NCBI GenBank assembly: GCA_002450095.1
Contig: DJYK01000015.1
Coordinates: 24,929 to 88,928 of the forward strand
Reading direction: 5' to 3'
Length of the DNA stretch: 64,000 nt
Origin: Mageeibacillus sp. UBA6980
Lineage (GTDB): Bacteria > Bacillota > Clostridia > Saccharofermentanales > Saccharofermentanaceae
Shown: positions 26,242-35,655 of the stretch, one piece after another
Layout: every line of letters begins with the position of its first letter
Numbering within the stretch: position 1 is the first letter of the stretch
Notes under the pieces: model-generated
Seen by the model: only the letters and a program-made list of their open reading frames with translations
Database searches by the model: none
What the model was told of the DNA's origin: nothing
Made by a program: the position numbers and the translations under genes

Positions 26242-26294
26242 TTGTTAGTCTTGTTATCTCACGCTTAAGTCTTAAGCCCGCAGATTTTGCATTC

Positions 26295-26771
26295 TTAAGA
26301 CTCGTTAACGAGCTTTCCTGTCATATGCTCGGGCGTAAGCTCGAGACACATGACTCTCGGCAGCGCGTGTACCAATTCATGCTGCAGATACTCTTCGTCA
26401 TCCGTAAACTTACGACACAGATTCGTGCATATCATGCGCGTCTTCTCAGAATCCGTCACTATACTCATCCTGCCGAACACAACAACACTCGTTATATTGA
26501 GCGCCCATTCACCGTCTTTCTTAAAACCTTCGTCGTAAACACAGTAGCTCACCTTATCATATTCTTTGATCGCATCGATCTTATGTCCTTCTTTGGCACC
26601 GTGAAAGTATATCTTCCCGTCTTCGGGACAATACCAGTGATCGAGCGGTATGCCGTACGGATAGCCGTCGTCGCCTAATACCGACAATACGCCCCTTTTC
26701 TGCTCTTGAAGAATGCGTATGCACTCCTCGTCGCTCACCTGCTGACCGAATCTTCTCATCTTTCTGAACAT
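26295..26771 (-). CDS. Pyridoxamine 5'-phosphate oxidase-like flavin-binding protein
   Basis: 158 aa from the chosen start at 26771 (ATG 6 nt earlier at 26777 is an alternative; a GAGG lies 8 nt before 26771). A longer frame to 26873 would run into the 62-bp repeat and is rejected. The split-barrel pattern is clear: FGQQVSDEECIRILQEQ, RGVLSVLGDDGYPYGIPLDH, KIYFHGAKEGHKIDAI and NITSVVVFGRMSIV. This matches the nitroimidazole-resistance/PNPOx-like group, small FMN-binding proteins common in anaerobes. It probably reduces or protects against a nitro or quinone compound; the substrate is unknown. Confidence 0.85.
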   Translation of the reverse strand: MFRKMRRFGQQVSDEECIRILQEQKRGVLSVLGDDGYPYGIPLDHWYCPEDGKIYFHGAKEGHKIDAIKEYDKVSYCVYDEGFKKDGEWALNITSVVVFGRMSIVTDSEKTRMICTNLCRKFTDDEEYLQHELVHALPRVMCLELTPEHMTGKLVNES

Positions 26772-26863
26772 GGGCATTACCTCGTTTCCGATATGAATTA
26801 TATCATCCCTCACAACCATCCGCCTCGTCCCATATTCCCCGCTCCGCCCCACATTCACCCGCC

Positions 26864-26987
26864 CAGTGACCAAAAGTGTGACTGATTGAACGAGTTGGTC
26901 AACAGTTCAGTCACTACAGGCCTCTCAGTGACCAAAAGTGTGACTGATTGAACGAGTTGGTCAACGTTTCAGTCACTACGAGGCCGC
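26864..26987. repeat. Two tandem 62-bp repeats with inverted symmetry
   Basis: Units at 26864-26925 and 26926-26987 are nearly identical (CAGTGACCAAAAGTGTGACT start; they differ only near positions 40-60 of the unit). Within a unit TGACTGA pairs with TCAGTCA, and the unit junction forms GTCACT-N11-AGTGAC. The sequence differs from the array at 3813-4196, but unit length and hairpin layout match. The array lies just past the 3' end of the second PD-(D/E)XK-like gene. Confidence 0.9.
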
Positions 26988-27016
26988 TGCAGCGTTAAGG
27001 ATCGATCAAGAGGCGA

Positions 27017-27799
27017 TCAGGCGGGCTTCTTTATCACATACTGTCGGGCGAATGAGTCGAGCATTACATTGATCATGCGAATGATCGTTGTCTCATCCGG
27101 GCGGTAGTTATAATCGCCGGGTATAAAGATAAGATCGCGATTCGGATATATGCCTGCATTAAGATACTTTCTGAACTTCTCGGTGTTGTGTCCGATATAT
27201 CCGAGATTATCCAATGCACCGAGCGCTTCAATAAAACCGCTGCGGTTGAACTCCGGAAAGTTCAGCGAGAAGTCGGGCGATACGATTTCAGATGCGCCGG
27301 TCTGCAAGACAGCGTCGTACTTATACTCTATTCCGAGGCGTTCGAGGATATCCGCCACATTCGCTTCGAATTGAGAACGCATGATCATCCCGTTGTGTAT
27401 AACCGGATGATCATTCTTGTATTTGTTCTCACCGCTTTTAAGAGATTCCCAAAGCGCACTGTCTATCCTGTTATCTGTGTTAGGTTTAAGCATGTAGGAT
27501 GAAGCGGCCTGAATAAGCGAATCATTGTAATTGGATCTCCAGAGCAAGAGTACTTTGTTCAACTGTTCTTGAAGTGACCGGCGGACAGCTGCCATCTGCC
27601 TTACCTTGTCCCACTGCGGATGTTTGTTGGTGAACCTCCTCCTTTTGACTTCACCTGTTTTCTCATCCGTCAAATAATATGAGACGGCCTCTTGACCCCT
27701 CAAACGGTTGAAAGTAACTTTGGGCATCTTGGAGATCCTGTCGGTCAGATACAGATATCTGCCGATCAGAAACATACGAGATACTAAACCTGATTCCAT
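27017..27799 (-). CDS. Uncharacterised PD-(D/E)XK-like nuclease-fold protein (paralogue of 2936-3700)
   Basis: 260 aa. It shares the layout of the protein at 2936-3700: a basic N-terminal helical region (TGEVKRRRFTNKHPQWDKVRQ), then SQFEANVADILERLG with Glu145, SPDFSLNFPEF with Asp176, and GFIEALGAL with Glu191. As in the paralogue, the position expected for the catalytic Lys holds Leu-Gly. I do not recognise a named family. The start at 27799 has no strong ribosome site; an ATG at 27775 is possible. Like its paralogue it is flanked by tandem 62-bp palindromic repeats, here about 30 bp beyond its stop. Confidence 0.7.
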   Translation of the reverse strand: MESGLVSRMFLIGRYLYLTDRISKMPKVTFNRLRGQEAVSYYLTDEKTGEVKRRRFTNKHPQWDKVRQMAAVRRSLQEQLNKVLLLWRSNYNDSLIQAASSYMLKPNTDNRIDSALWESLKSGENKYKNDHPVIHNGMIMRSQFEANVADILERLGIEYKYDAVLQTGASEIVSPDFSLNFPEFNRSGFIEALGALDNLGYIGHNTEKFRKYLNAGIYPNRDLIFIPGDYNYRPDETTIIRMINVMLDSFARQYVIKKPA

Positions 27800-27999
27800 A
27801 TATAAAATCTACAAACAAACCGTGATGAATACAACCCCGAATACGTCCCGTTTTTCAGGGTTATTAATAGGACGAACGCGGAACAAAAAGGCTTAAACGC
27901 TGATATAACGGGGCTTGGCGATTTTGCGACAAAAATCCCGGCCTTCATATGAAAATACAAATAAGAGGATTGAAACAACAAAAAGAGAAGTCAAAAGGC

Positions 28000-29199
28000 T
28001 CAAAAGAATCTGCCGATCTTGCCCCACGGGGGAGTGATATCATCATTATCGATAAGCCAGAGAACGGGAATCCCCATAGCAACACGCTCCGGCGGAAACG
28101 GAGCATAGCCGTCGGTGAGGATTATTATACATGAGGGCAGCTTATCCGACATATTGTGTTCAACATACTTGAAGATACACTCGAAGCTCGTTCCGCCGCC
28201 GCCTTTAGGATGAATACGCTTAAGAGTATCAACATCTTCAAAGGCTCGGGGGGCAACAACAGCTGCATCGAAGAATCCGAGCCAGCCCTTAAGCTTGCCT
28301 CCGAACTGATCTATCGCGCCTTTGACCTCGGAGAATGCAGCGGTGATCTCATCATCGGACATACTGCCGGAAGAATCGATCATGAACAGGATATCTTCAG
28401 GATGTTCCTCCTTCTCGTTGTAGTCAGGCATGAAGAACGGAGTCTCCATAAATCTTCTGTCGGGAGGCATAAACGAATAGTCGGTTATCTCCTCCTGAAC
28501 GAAGTCGTTTAAGACAGAACGCCAATCGGTCCGCGCCTTGGTCAGTTCATTGATGATCCTTTGTGCACACAAAGGCATGCGTCCGCGTTTGTCATTTCCT
28601 TCTCTTATCGATATTGCTTTACCGGCGTCGAGAAGTCTCTTAATCCACTGATCTGCGATATAGTCGGGCTGGTCACTTCCCCACTTGGTATGGTCGTCCA
28701 AGAAACCCGGTGAGGTCAAGGGACTTTTACCCGAATCCGGGTGCTTCTGCAAAAGCATCTCATAGACCTGCTCGGCGGTATAGTTATATCCCTCCTGAGA
28801 ATCAGGTGCCAGATGCATCGATTCGCCGTATTTATGCAAGGTGATGCTCGACAGATCTCCTCTGTTCGAGTAAAGGATATTCGAATTGACTACTATGTCG
28901 CATGCAATATTAAACAGCATATCATCGCGTTGCCCAGTGCGGAAACAATGCTGCAGAACAACGTGGAGGATCTCATGCATCATGATGAACTCGAGCTCGT
29001 CATCGTACAGATCATCGAGAAATGAAGGACCGAATATTATCTTATTCCCGTCCGTGGCAGCAGTCTCGCAGTTCATATCCAGAGCGAAGGACATGTGCAT
29101 GAGAAGGAGCCCGTAAAAACCGTTCTTACTCAGAAGGCGCATACGGGCGAGCAGGATCCTGCGGTTATATTCTCTTATCTTGTCTTCAGGAAGCTCCAT
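28000..29199 (-). CDS. VWA-like metallopeptidase (DUF2201 type)
   Basis: About 399 aa. I chose ATG 29199 because GGGGAG lies 8 nt before it; the in-frame ATG at 29235 would overlap the AAA gene by 50 bp. The N-terminal region carries a zinc-metallopeptidase helix MMHEILHVVLQH (HExxH at about residue 73). The C-terminal region is a von Willebrand A-like domain with a MIDAS motif FMIDSSGSMSDDE (about 270) and GGGGTSF. Such proteins pair with MoxR ATPases, which load or remodel a target held by the VWA domain. The MoxR gene is directly upstream with a 14-bp overlap, and a large helicase precedes that, so this is the last gene of a three-gene operon. Confidence 0.88.
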   Translation of the reverse strand: MELPEDKIREYNRRILLARMRLLSKNGFYGLLLMHMSFALDMNCETAATDGNKIIFGPSFLDDLYDDELEFIMMHEILHVVLQHCFRTGQRDDMLFNIACDIVVNSNILYSNRGDLSSITLHKYGESMHLAPDSQEGYNYTAEQVYEMLLQKHPDSGKSPLTSPGFLDDHTKWGSDQPDYIADQWIKRLLDAGKAISIREGNDKRGRMPLCAQRIINELTKARTDWRSVLNDFVQEEITDYSFMPPDRRFMETPFFMPDYNEKEEHPEDILFMIDSSGSMSDDEITAAFSEVKGAIDQFGGKLKGWLGFFDAAVVAPRAFEDVDTLKRIHPKGGGGTSFECIFKYVEHNMSDKLPSCIIILTDGYAPFPPERVAMGIPVLWLIDNDDITPPWGKIGRFF

Positions 29200-30307
29200 T
29201 AAGAAGTCTCCCCTTACGTTCCATCCACTTTGCAAATTCAGGGACAGTCATGAGCTTCACATTGTATCCGGGTTCCAGACACATATAATCCTTAAGAAGG
29301 ACAACGCCGAAGTCCGGCGGCAGCTTATCGGCATATTTGATGGAGTTGGCGATCTTAACCATATCATCCTTATGTTCCCTCGCATAACTCGTCATCGAAG
29401 AGACGAGTGCATAGAGAGCATCCGTACCCGAAGGAAGAGGCGGATCCTTACCTTCAAAGATATCATCTATAGAAGGCAGAGTGCTGTAGACCTTCTCCCA
29501 TGTGCGGAACTCAACTGCCACGCCGGAGCCGATGAGGCCGGCGATAAGCTGATACATCTCATCGATATTGTCGCTTATACCGTTAAGGAGTCGGCTTACC
29601 ATCTCCCATGAACGGGGCGTCGGGAAAGCGGTATCGTCAGTAGATGTATCGAATCCCATGAGGTAATCCTCTCTGAACGACAGAAATCCCAACACCTTGG
29701 GATTGATGCCGTTCATGACCGCCCATTCCCTCCATGCGCGGAAACTGACTTCCACATCTATATGCATAAGTCTGTTGGCGAGCGCCTTAGGCATCTTAAA
29801 CGAGACGGACTTATCGGTAGTCCTGTTACCGGCAGCTATAACGATACAGTTATCGGGGAGCTTATGCTCGCCGACTGTCTTATCGAGCGTTATCTGATAA
29901 GCCGCCGCCTGAACAGACGGAGGTGCGGCACTGATCTCGTCGAGGAACAGGATATTGATAACTTCTTCAGATTCATCCATATTGAAGATCTGCGGCTTCA
30001 GCCAGACTGCCAGAGTCTTATCCTCATTGGATGTCGGGATGCCGCGAAGATCGATAGGATTAAAGAGCAGCAATCTGACATCGGTGACATTAACGTTCTT
30101 GCCGGTATCGGAGCGGATCCGGTCTGCGATCTGCCTTACGGCCTGCGACTTACCGACTCCGGGAGGACCCCAGAGCATAACTGACGGCATAACCGACAGA
30201 GGGAGGCCTCGGGTTATTATCGTACCGTACGCTGATGCTAACTTATCAACAACGGTTCCGACTGACATTGAAGGTACATTAGTAAGCTTGATCTCATTCA
30301 TCTTCAT
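29186..30307 (-). CDS. MoxR-type AAA+ ATPase
   Basis: 373 aa. Walker A LWGPPGVGKSQAV (about residues 42-54), Walker B INILFLDEISAAPP (about 116), the sensor-1 region CIVIAAGNRTTD and an arginine-finger-like ALANRLMHIDVE are all present. The small C-terminal lid region follows. It matches MoxR/RavA-type AAA+ chaperones that act together with VWA proteins. The start overlaps the stop of the upstream helicase by 14 bp, and its end overlaps the VWA metallopeptidase start, so the three genes are translationally linked. Confidence 0.9.
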   Translation of the reverse strand: MKMNEIKLTNVPSMSVGTVVDKLASAYGTIITRGLPLSVMPSVMLWGPPGVGKSQAVRQIADRIRSDTGKNVNVTDVRLLLFNPIDLRGIPTSNEDKTLAVWLKPQIFNMDESEEVINILFLDEISAAPPSVQAAAYQITLDKTVGEHKLPDNCIVIAAGNRTTDKSVSFKMPKALANRLMHIDVEVSFRAWREWAVMNGINPKVLGFLSFREDYLMGFDTSTDDTAFPTPRSWEMVSRLLNGISDNIDEMYQLIAGLIGSGVAVEFRTWEKVYSTLPSIDDIFEGKDPPLPSGTDALYALVSSMTSYAREHKDDMVKIANSIKYADKLPPDFGVVLLKDYMCLEPGYNVKLMTVPEFAKWMERKGRLLNGAS

Positions 30308-33300
30308 CTACTCCCAGTTCTTTATCCAGTCTCTCGACTTCCTTTCTATAGTACTCTATCTCTTTGCTGTAGTCTTCTTTATCTTCCAATTCCCTGCGAA
30401 GATCCTGCTCCCTGTTCTGAAGAAGCGTAAGCGCATATTCGTATTTATCGAGAAGATCATGAAGCGTATCCAATCTGTTATCGATTCGGATAAGGTTACC
30501 GGCCTCATTGTCGCCCAAGTCGACATTATATCTTCCCTTACGCGTAACAAATACAAAAGGCTCGTCTGCGATCATATTCGCAGGAAGGACTATCTTAAAT
30601 CCGCGATAACTTGTAAGCGTTCTCTCCTCCGGATTGAAAAGATTATTACGAACAGCATCCTCTATCTTCTCTCTTAAGAGGCGGCGCTCCTCGGTTATCC
30701 TCTTCTTCTCGGATCCGGTCGCTTCTTTATGACTGTCGCGCGTCAGATCGGCGACCTTCATATCATCGGCGCAGTTATCGATAAGATGCTTCTGATACTC
30801 GATCTTCGACGGCAGTTCGAACAACTCCTTCTGCATAAGCATTCTGGATTCGATGAGTTTCTTTTGAAGAGTCAACTTTCTTGACAGCTCATTCGCTGCT
30901 TCGACACGTTTCTTAACAAGAGGATTACCCACTGCGAGCGCCTTGATCTCGGCGTAGTTCAGAACAACCTCATTGATATCCGATTCGGACCTCGTCGTAA
31001 GTGAACCCGACAGCAGACTCGATATGAACCGCTGCTTCGTCTCGAGAAGCTGCCACGAATATGCGTCAAAGCTTCCGGCCGTGATATACCTGTAAAGATA
31101 CACGGTCTTATTCATGTTCCCCTGTCGTAAGATCCTGCCTTCACGCTGTGTCATGTCGGCAGGTCTCCACGGCACATCAAGGTGATGCAAAGCGATAAGC
31201 CTGTCCTGAATATTAACACCGAGACCGAGCTTAGCCGTGGAACCGATAATAACCCTTATGCGCCCCTCACTTACGGCCTTGAACATAGATGAGCGCTTCG
31301 CCTCCGAAGTCGCATCGTGAACAAATGCGATCTCATCAGAAGGGATACCGTAATCGATAAGCTTTGATTTAAGCTCATCATAGAGATTGAAGCCGTCCTT
31401 GGGCGTGGACGAATCGCAAAAGACTATCTGCGTTCCCATGAAGTCAAAACTCTTACGATACATCTCGGCTATATTGGCCGCGCACTTAACGACCTTGAAC
31501 TGATTCGACAGAGGAATATCGGCATCAATGAGCCTCATATCGAGAGCGGCCTTTCTGCCGTCTGTCGTTATCTTGAGCATATTATCTTCCTGTCGCTTAA
31601 CGCTGCCCGTGCGGATCTTCTCGGCGCGCTCGGATATGGCCTTAAGGTATTCGGAGAACTCCGGTGTCTTCGCAAGCAGCGTGTCGATATACCCGTCGTG
31701 CGAAGGTATGCCGGAATCGGGATCCACGTAGTGAAAATCCGCTATGGCCGACAACAGCGAGGTCAGCTCCGGCAGATTATGGAACTTCGAGAATCTCGAG
31801 GCCAGACGGTACGTACTCGTATCGACATCTATCTCAAACTCGGTAACACGTTCGGCGAACATACCGATCCAGTTATAGAAGCTGTTCAGATTGAGCATAT
31901 CGAGCGTGCCGCTCTGAAGATACATCTGCATTACATACGCATCGGTTATGGAATTGGTTATGGGCGTACCGGTAGCCATTATAACGCCCTTACCGTCGTT
32001 ATTCTTCTGGACGTTCTTAACCTTCTCGAACATCTCATTGCACTTCTTCGAGCCTGTACCGCTCACGCCGAGGACACGGTCGGAACCGATATCCACGCTG
32101 ACGTTCTTATAGTTATGCGCCTCATCGACGAAGAGCCTCGTTATCTTAAGCTGATCAAAATAAACATTCTCATCGTCATCGGGATCGGTATCCCTCAACT
32201 TGATGAGCTGACTCTCGAGCTTCTTCTTCCTGGATCTCACCGACTGACTGTTATTCCCCTTGATCTCTATATGCATCTCGAGTTCACGTATCTTCGTATC
32301 GAGGTCCTTCATCTTATACGCCCGGGACAGGGGTATCATATCAAAGCAGCTGTATGCCATGATTATCCCGTCAAAGTCCAGATCGCGGATCTTCTTAAGC
32401 ATATCGATACGGTGCGCAGGCTTAAACGTGGACGGATCGACGACAAGAAGTCGGGCGGCAGGGTACAGTTTACGGAATATGGACTCCCACTGCCCCGTCA
32501 GGTTATTCGGAACGACATAGAGATTCTTCTTTGACAGTCCCATGCGTCGAAGTTCCTGTCCTGCCGCGATCATTTCGTAGGTCTTACCCGCTCCGACATC
32601 ATGCGCGAGCAAAGTATTCGGCGAGAAGATCATCCTCGCCACGGCATCCTTCTGATAAGGATACAGGCTTACATCCGGGGACATAGTCGGGAACGTGAGG
32701 AACGACCCGTCATATATCCTTCGCCTTATGCATCCGTACTTAATATCGAACAGTCTCGTAAGTCTCTCTTTACGGGCATCATTTCTCCACACCCAATCCT
32801 GAAACGCCTTGATGAGCGCCTGCTGCTTCTCGGAAGCGACCAACGTCTCCTTGCGGTTCAGAACGTGCTTCACCCCGGATTTATTCGTGGTACACTTAAC
32901 TTCATCCATGATCTTAACAGGCCTCATGTTAAGGGTATCCTCGAGAATATGCATGGCATCGATACGGCTTGTTCCGTAAGTCCTCATAACGGCAACATTA
33001 AGATGATAACGGCTCTTGTGCGGGATCTCCCACACGCCCGTCATATCATCATGAATAACGCGATATGCATCCTCTATCTTCTTTCTTCGTATCCCGCGGA
33101 TGTATCCGGGGATCGAGTCTCCAAAAAGATACAGTATAAACTGATCTATGACATCCGGAGGGATCCACGGGGAGCCGAGTGTGATATAGATATCCTTGGA
33201 AGCAACCTGCGGGGGAAGTATCTTCTCGAGAGCCTTTATGTTCTCCTCGAAAAGCCCCGGGTACTTCACGGCAGCCTCCTTGGCTGCCCTCCACTTAAGT

Positions 33301-33587
33301 ATAAGATTACCCGAAAGATATTCTTCGGACGTTTCCCATCCGGTGTAGATACTGTTCTTAACATTCTCGGGGTTAAGATAGATGGATCCTCTCAAGGTCT
33401 TGATAACCGTATCCTTATCGACGCCCGAGACGATCGACATGAATTCGATATCGACGCATCCGCGCGTGGTCAGGCTCATGATAAGAGAATCCGGCACGCT
33501 GTCAGCGTGAAGCCCGGTTGTCTTGGCGACTTCATTTACGTCAAGTATGTCATCCCATGAACCCGATAAGTCAAGAAAATCCATCAT
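30294..33587 (-). CDS. SNF2-like DEAD/DEAH helicase of the mobile-element type
   Basis: About 1097 aa from ATG 33587 (GGGAGGG 5 nt upstream; a longer frame to 33629 is less likely). Motifs: Walker A LLAHDVGAGKTYEMIAAG (about residue 326), DEAH box LFVDEAHNYKN (about 484), MATGTPITNSITDAYVM, and motif VI TQREGRILRQGNMNKTV (about 812). The C-terminal 250 residues are charged and probably coiled coil (LQNREQDLRRELEDKEDYS). The helicase core resembles that of the large methylase-helicase proteins of phages and integrative elements, but no methyltransferase domain is present; the N-terminal 300 residues are unrecognised. The MoxR and VWA genes overlap downstream, a partnership I cannot match to a described system. 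Confidence 0.85.
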   Translation of the reverse strand: MMDFLDLSGSWDDILDVNEVAKTTGLHADSVPDSLIMSLTTRGCVDIEFMSIVSGVDKDTVIKTLRGSIYLNPENVKNSIYTGWETSEEYLSGNLILKWRAAKEAAVKYPGLFEENIKALEKILPPQVASKDIYITLGSPWIPPDVIDQFILYLFGDSIPGYIRGIRRKKIEDAYRVIHDDMTGVWEIPHKSRYHLNVAVMRTYGTSRIDAMHILEDTLNMRPVKIMDEVKCTTNKSGVKHVLNRKETLVASEKQQALIKAFQDWVWRNDARKERLTRLFDIKYGCIRRRIYDGSFLTFPTMSPDVSLYPYQKDAVARMIFSPNTLLAHDVGAGKTYEMIAAGQELRRMGLSKKNLYVVPNNLTGQWESIFRKLYPAARLLVVDPSTFKPAHRIDMLKKIRDLDFDGIIMAYSCFDMIPLSRAYKMKDLDTKIRELEMHIEIKGNNSQSVRSRKKKLESQLIKLRDTDPDDDENVYFDQLKITRLFVDEAHNYKNVSVDIGSDRVLGVSGTGSKKCNEMFEKVKNVQKNNDGKGVIMATGTPITNSITDAYVMQMYLQSGTLDMLNLNSFYNWIGMFAERVTEFEIDVDTSTYRLASRFSKFHNLPELTSLLSAIADFHYVDPDSGIPSHDGYIDTLLAKTPEFSEYLKAISERAEKIRTGSVKRQEDNMLKITTDGRKAALDMRLIDADIPLSNQFKVVKCAANIAEMYRKSFDFMGTQIVFCDSSTPKDGFNLYDELKSKLIDYGIPSDEIAFVHDATSEAKRSSMFKAVSEGRIRVIIGSTAKLGLGVNIQDRLIALHHLDVPWRPADMTQREGRILRQGNMNKTVYLYRYITAGSFDAYSWQLLETKQRFISSLLSGSLTTRSESDINEVVLNYAEIKALAVGNPLVKKRVEAANELSRKLTLQKKLIESRMLMQKELFELPSKIEYQKHLIDNCADDMKVADLTRDSHKEATGSEKKRITEERRLLREKIEDAVRNNLFNPEERTLTSYRGFKIVLPANMIADEPFVFVTRKGRYNVDLGDNEAGNLIRIDNRLDTLHDLLDKYEYALTLLQNREQDLRRELEDKEDYSKEIEYYRKEVERLDKELGVDEDE

Positions 33588-33811
33588 GTGATCCCTCCCG
33601 ATAATTATTATAGGATAAATGTAGCCCATTTATTCCCCCATTCAACATTAAAGCAGAAAACCAAAATCCAAGTGTCCCTTAAAAGGGTACATTCTTCATC
33701 CTCACATTTAATTATTATGTGACGGGCTTATAACACAGCCGTAACAAACAAAACCCGAGTTAATAATATTATTAATAATATAAGAAACCGGGTATATGTG
33801 GGGAAATGTAA

Positions 33812-34915
33812 ATGAATATTAGACGCAGCCTGCCTTTTAAACTTATGGTCATCGCCATAGCGGCGCTCATACTTGCCGTTATAGGCATCATTATCTTCCT
33901 TAACAGAAACTACGATTCTACCACCATGAGACTGATACGCACAGAAGGCGTGATCATCCTGGAAGACTCCAACGGCAACGCCGAATTTCTTGACGATAAC
34001 AGAAGATTCGAGAGCGGAATGATATTGAGGACCGGCGTCGACAGCATCGCTTCGGTCGCCGTTGACAACAACAAGACCGTAACGCTCGAACCCGAGAGCG
34101 CGGTTCAGTTTATAAAGACAACGGACAACACAAGGATCAACATGGTATCCGGAGGCATATTCTTCGAGATGAACAGATTCCCGCAGAACACCTCCATAAA
34201 CATTAACTCGTTAAGCATACATCTCGGTAACTCGTCGGGATACATCAAGATCGAAGACGACGGAACCGCTTCGATAATAATCACGTCAGGGACCGCACAT
34301 GCGGAGGACGACCTGAAGCAGATCGACGTATCGGCAGGGCATAAGCTCACCGTTCAGATCGCAGGCGGAGCAGACTATACATTGGAGAGCATCGCCGCAG
34401 AAGATCTTCCTCCGTTCCTTCTCGATAACCTTCTCGACAGATGGGAACTTCGCGATACTATCTGCACCCAGACGGGATGGAACAGCGAGACACTGTTCGT
34501 ACTCGCGGGAGGCGTGATAGAAGAGCCTCAGACGGAAGAAACGGAGGAAACCGAAGAGACGGAAGCCACACCGACTCCGACACCGAGGCCGACATCGACA
34601 CCGACTCCTTCCCCTACACCGACCGCGGCTCCCGTAATAAACTACGACCCCGCACCTGAGGAAACTGCGGCACCCGAACAGACCGAAGCACCGCAGCCTC
34701 AGCAGACGGAAGCAACAGAAACCGCCGTTCAGAATACGGATCCCGCACCCGAGCAGACTGAAGCACCTGTCCCCGAACAGACAGAGGCACCTGCTCCCGA
34801 ACAGACTGAAGCACCTGCCCCCGAGCAGACTGAAGCACCTCAAACTGAGCAGACAGAGGCACCGGCGCCGCAACCGGAGGTACAACCCGAACAGCCTCAG
34901 GAGCCCGCCGCCTGA
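33812..34915 (+). CDS. FecR-domain surface protein (paralogue of 21236-22630)
   Basis: 367 aa. A membrane helix (LMVIAIAALILAVIGIIIFL, about 10-29) is followed by a FecR-type domain (about 35-205) that parallels the first copy: TTMRLIRTEGVIILEDSNG, SGMILRTGVDSIASVAVDNN, NSSGYIKIEDDGTASIIITSG. The tail is TPTPRPTSTPTPSPTP followed by many TEAPAPEQ units, again a wall-spanning spacer. It has a GGGG ribosome site. A 16-bp AT palindrome (33760-33775) lies in the promoter region. The stop codon TGA shares its A with the ATG of the phosphoesterase, so translation is coupled. Confidence 0.85.
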   Translation: MNIRRSLPFKLMVIAIAALILAVIGIIIFLNRNYDSTTMRLIRTEGVIILEDSNGNAEFLDDNRRFESGMILRTGVDSIASVAVDNNKTVTLEPESAVQFIKTTDNTRINMVSGGIFFEMNRFPQNTSININSLSIHLGNSSGYIKIEDDGTASIIITSGTAHAEDDLKQIDVSAGHKLTVQIAGGADYTLESIAAEDLPPFLLDNLLDRWELRDTICTQTGWNSETLFVLAGGVIEEPQTEETEETEETEATPTPTPRPTSTPTPSPTPTAAPVINYDPAPEETAAPEQTEAPQPQQTEATETAVQNTDPAPEQTEAPVPEQTEAPAPEQTEAPAPEQTEAPQTEQTEAPAPQPEVQPEQPQEPAA

Positions 34916-35625
34916 TGAAAGTAATCGTCATCCCGGATGTCCACCTGAAGCCTCATATCTTCGAGAAGGCTTCGCAATATATAACCGAAGGACGGGCCGA
35001 CCGGGCAGTCTGCCTTATGGATATCGCAGATGACTTCAAACAGGAATTCAACCTGGATCTTTATAAGAGAACATACGATGCCGCGATCAGGTTCGCCAAG
35101 GCGCATCAGGACACGCTGTGGTGCTGGGGCAACCACGACATGAGCTATATCTGGGAAAGACTCGAGACCGGCTTCTCCCCTTACGCCATAGACATTGTAA
35201 GGACCAAGTTGAGCAGATTAAGATCGGAACTTAAAAGTCATGAGGACCTCGCATTCGTCCACAGGATAGATAACGTGATCTTCGTGCACGGCGGGATCTC
35301 ACAAAGGTTCGTAAAAAAGAACATACCTGAATACAAGACCCTCGGCACTGACGAGATCATCGGGAAGATCAACTCGATGGACCGCGATATTTTATGGGAC
35401 GACGCTTCGCCTCTGTGGTTCAGACCGCAGTACACGGACGATGAGATGTTCATGGAACATGAGATGACACAGGTCGTCGGACACACGCCGGTAAGTAAGA
35501 TAAACAAACGCGGAAACATATTATCCTGCGACGTGTTCTCGACTCACCCAGACGGAACCCCCATAGGCACCTGCGAATACGTGATAATAGATACGCTCAC
35601 GGGAGAATACATAACTACGACATAA
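34915..35625 (+). CDS. Calcineurin-like metallophosphoesterase
   Basis: 236 aa, soluble. The dinuclear-metal motifs are complete: VIPDVHLKP (Asp8, His10), the acidic MDIADDF segment, CWGNHDMS, IFVHGGIS and VVGHTPVSK. The family includes Ser/Thr phosphatases and nucleotide-tetraphosphate hydrolases; the substrate here is unknown. The ATG overlaps the FecR stop (TGATG), so the cytoplasmic phosphatase is made together with the surface FecR protein, suggesting linked signalling. A strong bidirectional terminator follows. Confidence 0.9.
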   Translation: MKVIVIPDVHLKPHIFEKASQYITEGRADRAVCLMDIADDFKQEFNLDLYKRTYDAAIRFAKAHQDTLWCWGNHDMSYIWERLETGFSPYAIDIVRTKLSRLRSELKSHEDLAFVHRIDNVIFVHGGISQRFVKKNIPEYKTLGTDEIIGKINSMDRDILWDDASPLWFRPQYTDDEMFMEHEMTQVVGHTPVSKINKRGNILSCDVFSTHPDGTPIGTCEYVIIDTLTGEYITTT

Positions 35626-35628
35626 AAG

Positions 35629-35655
35629 ATCCCGGGGTCGATCCCGGGATTTTCT
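35629..35655. terminator. Bidirectional intrinsic terminator
   Basis: ATCCCGGG (35629-35636), a 6-nt loop and CCCGGGAT (35643-35650), followed by TTTTC; AAAA lies on the other side. It separates the convergent phosphoesterase and the gene at 35655. Confidence 0.85.

Noticed and set aside
34286..34885. Antisense frame rich in CLFG/RCRSRC opposite the second FecR tail
   Set aside because: Mirror of the TEAPAPEQ repeat coding sequence.
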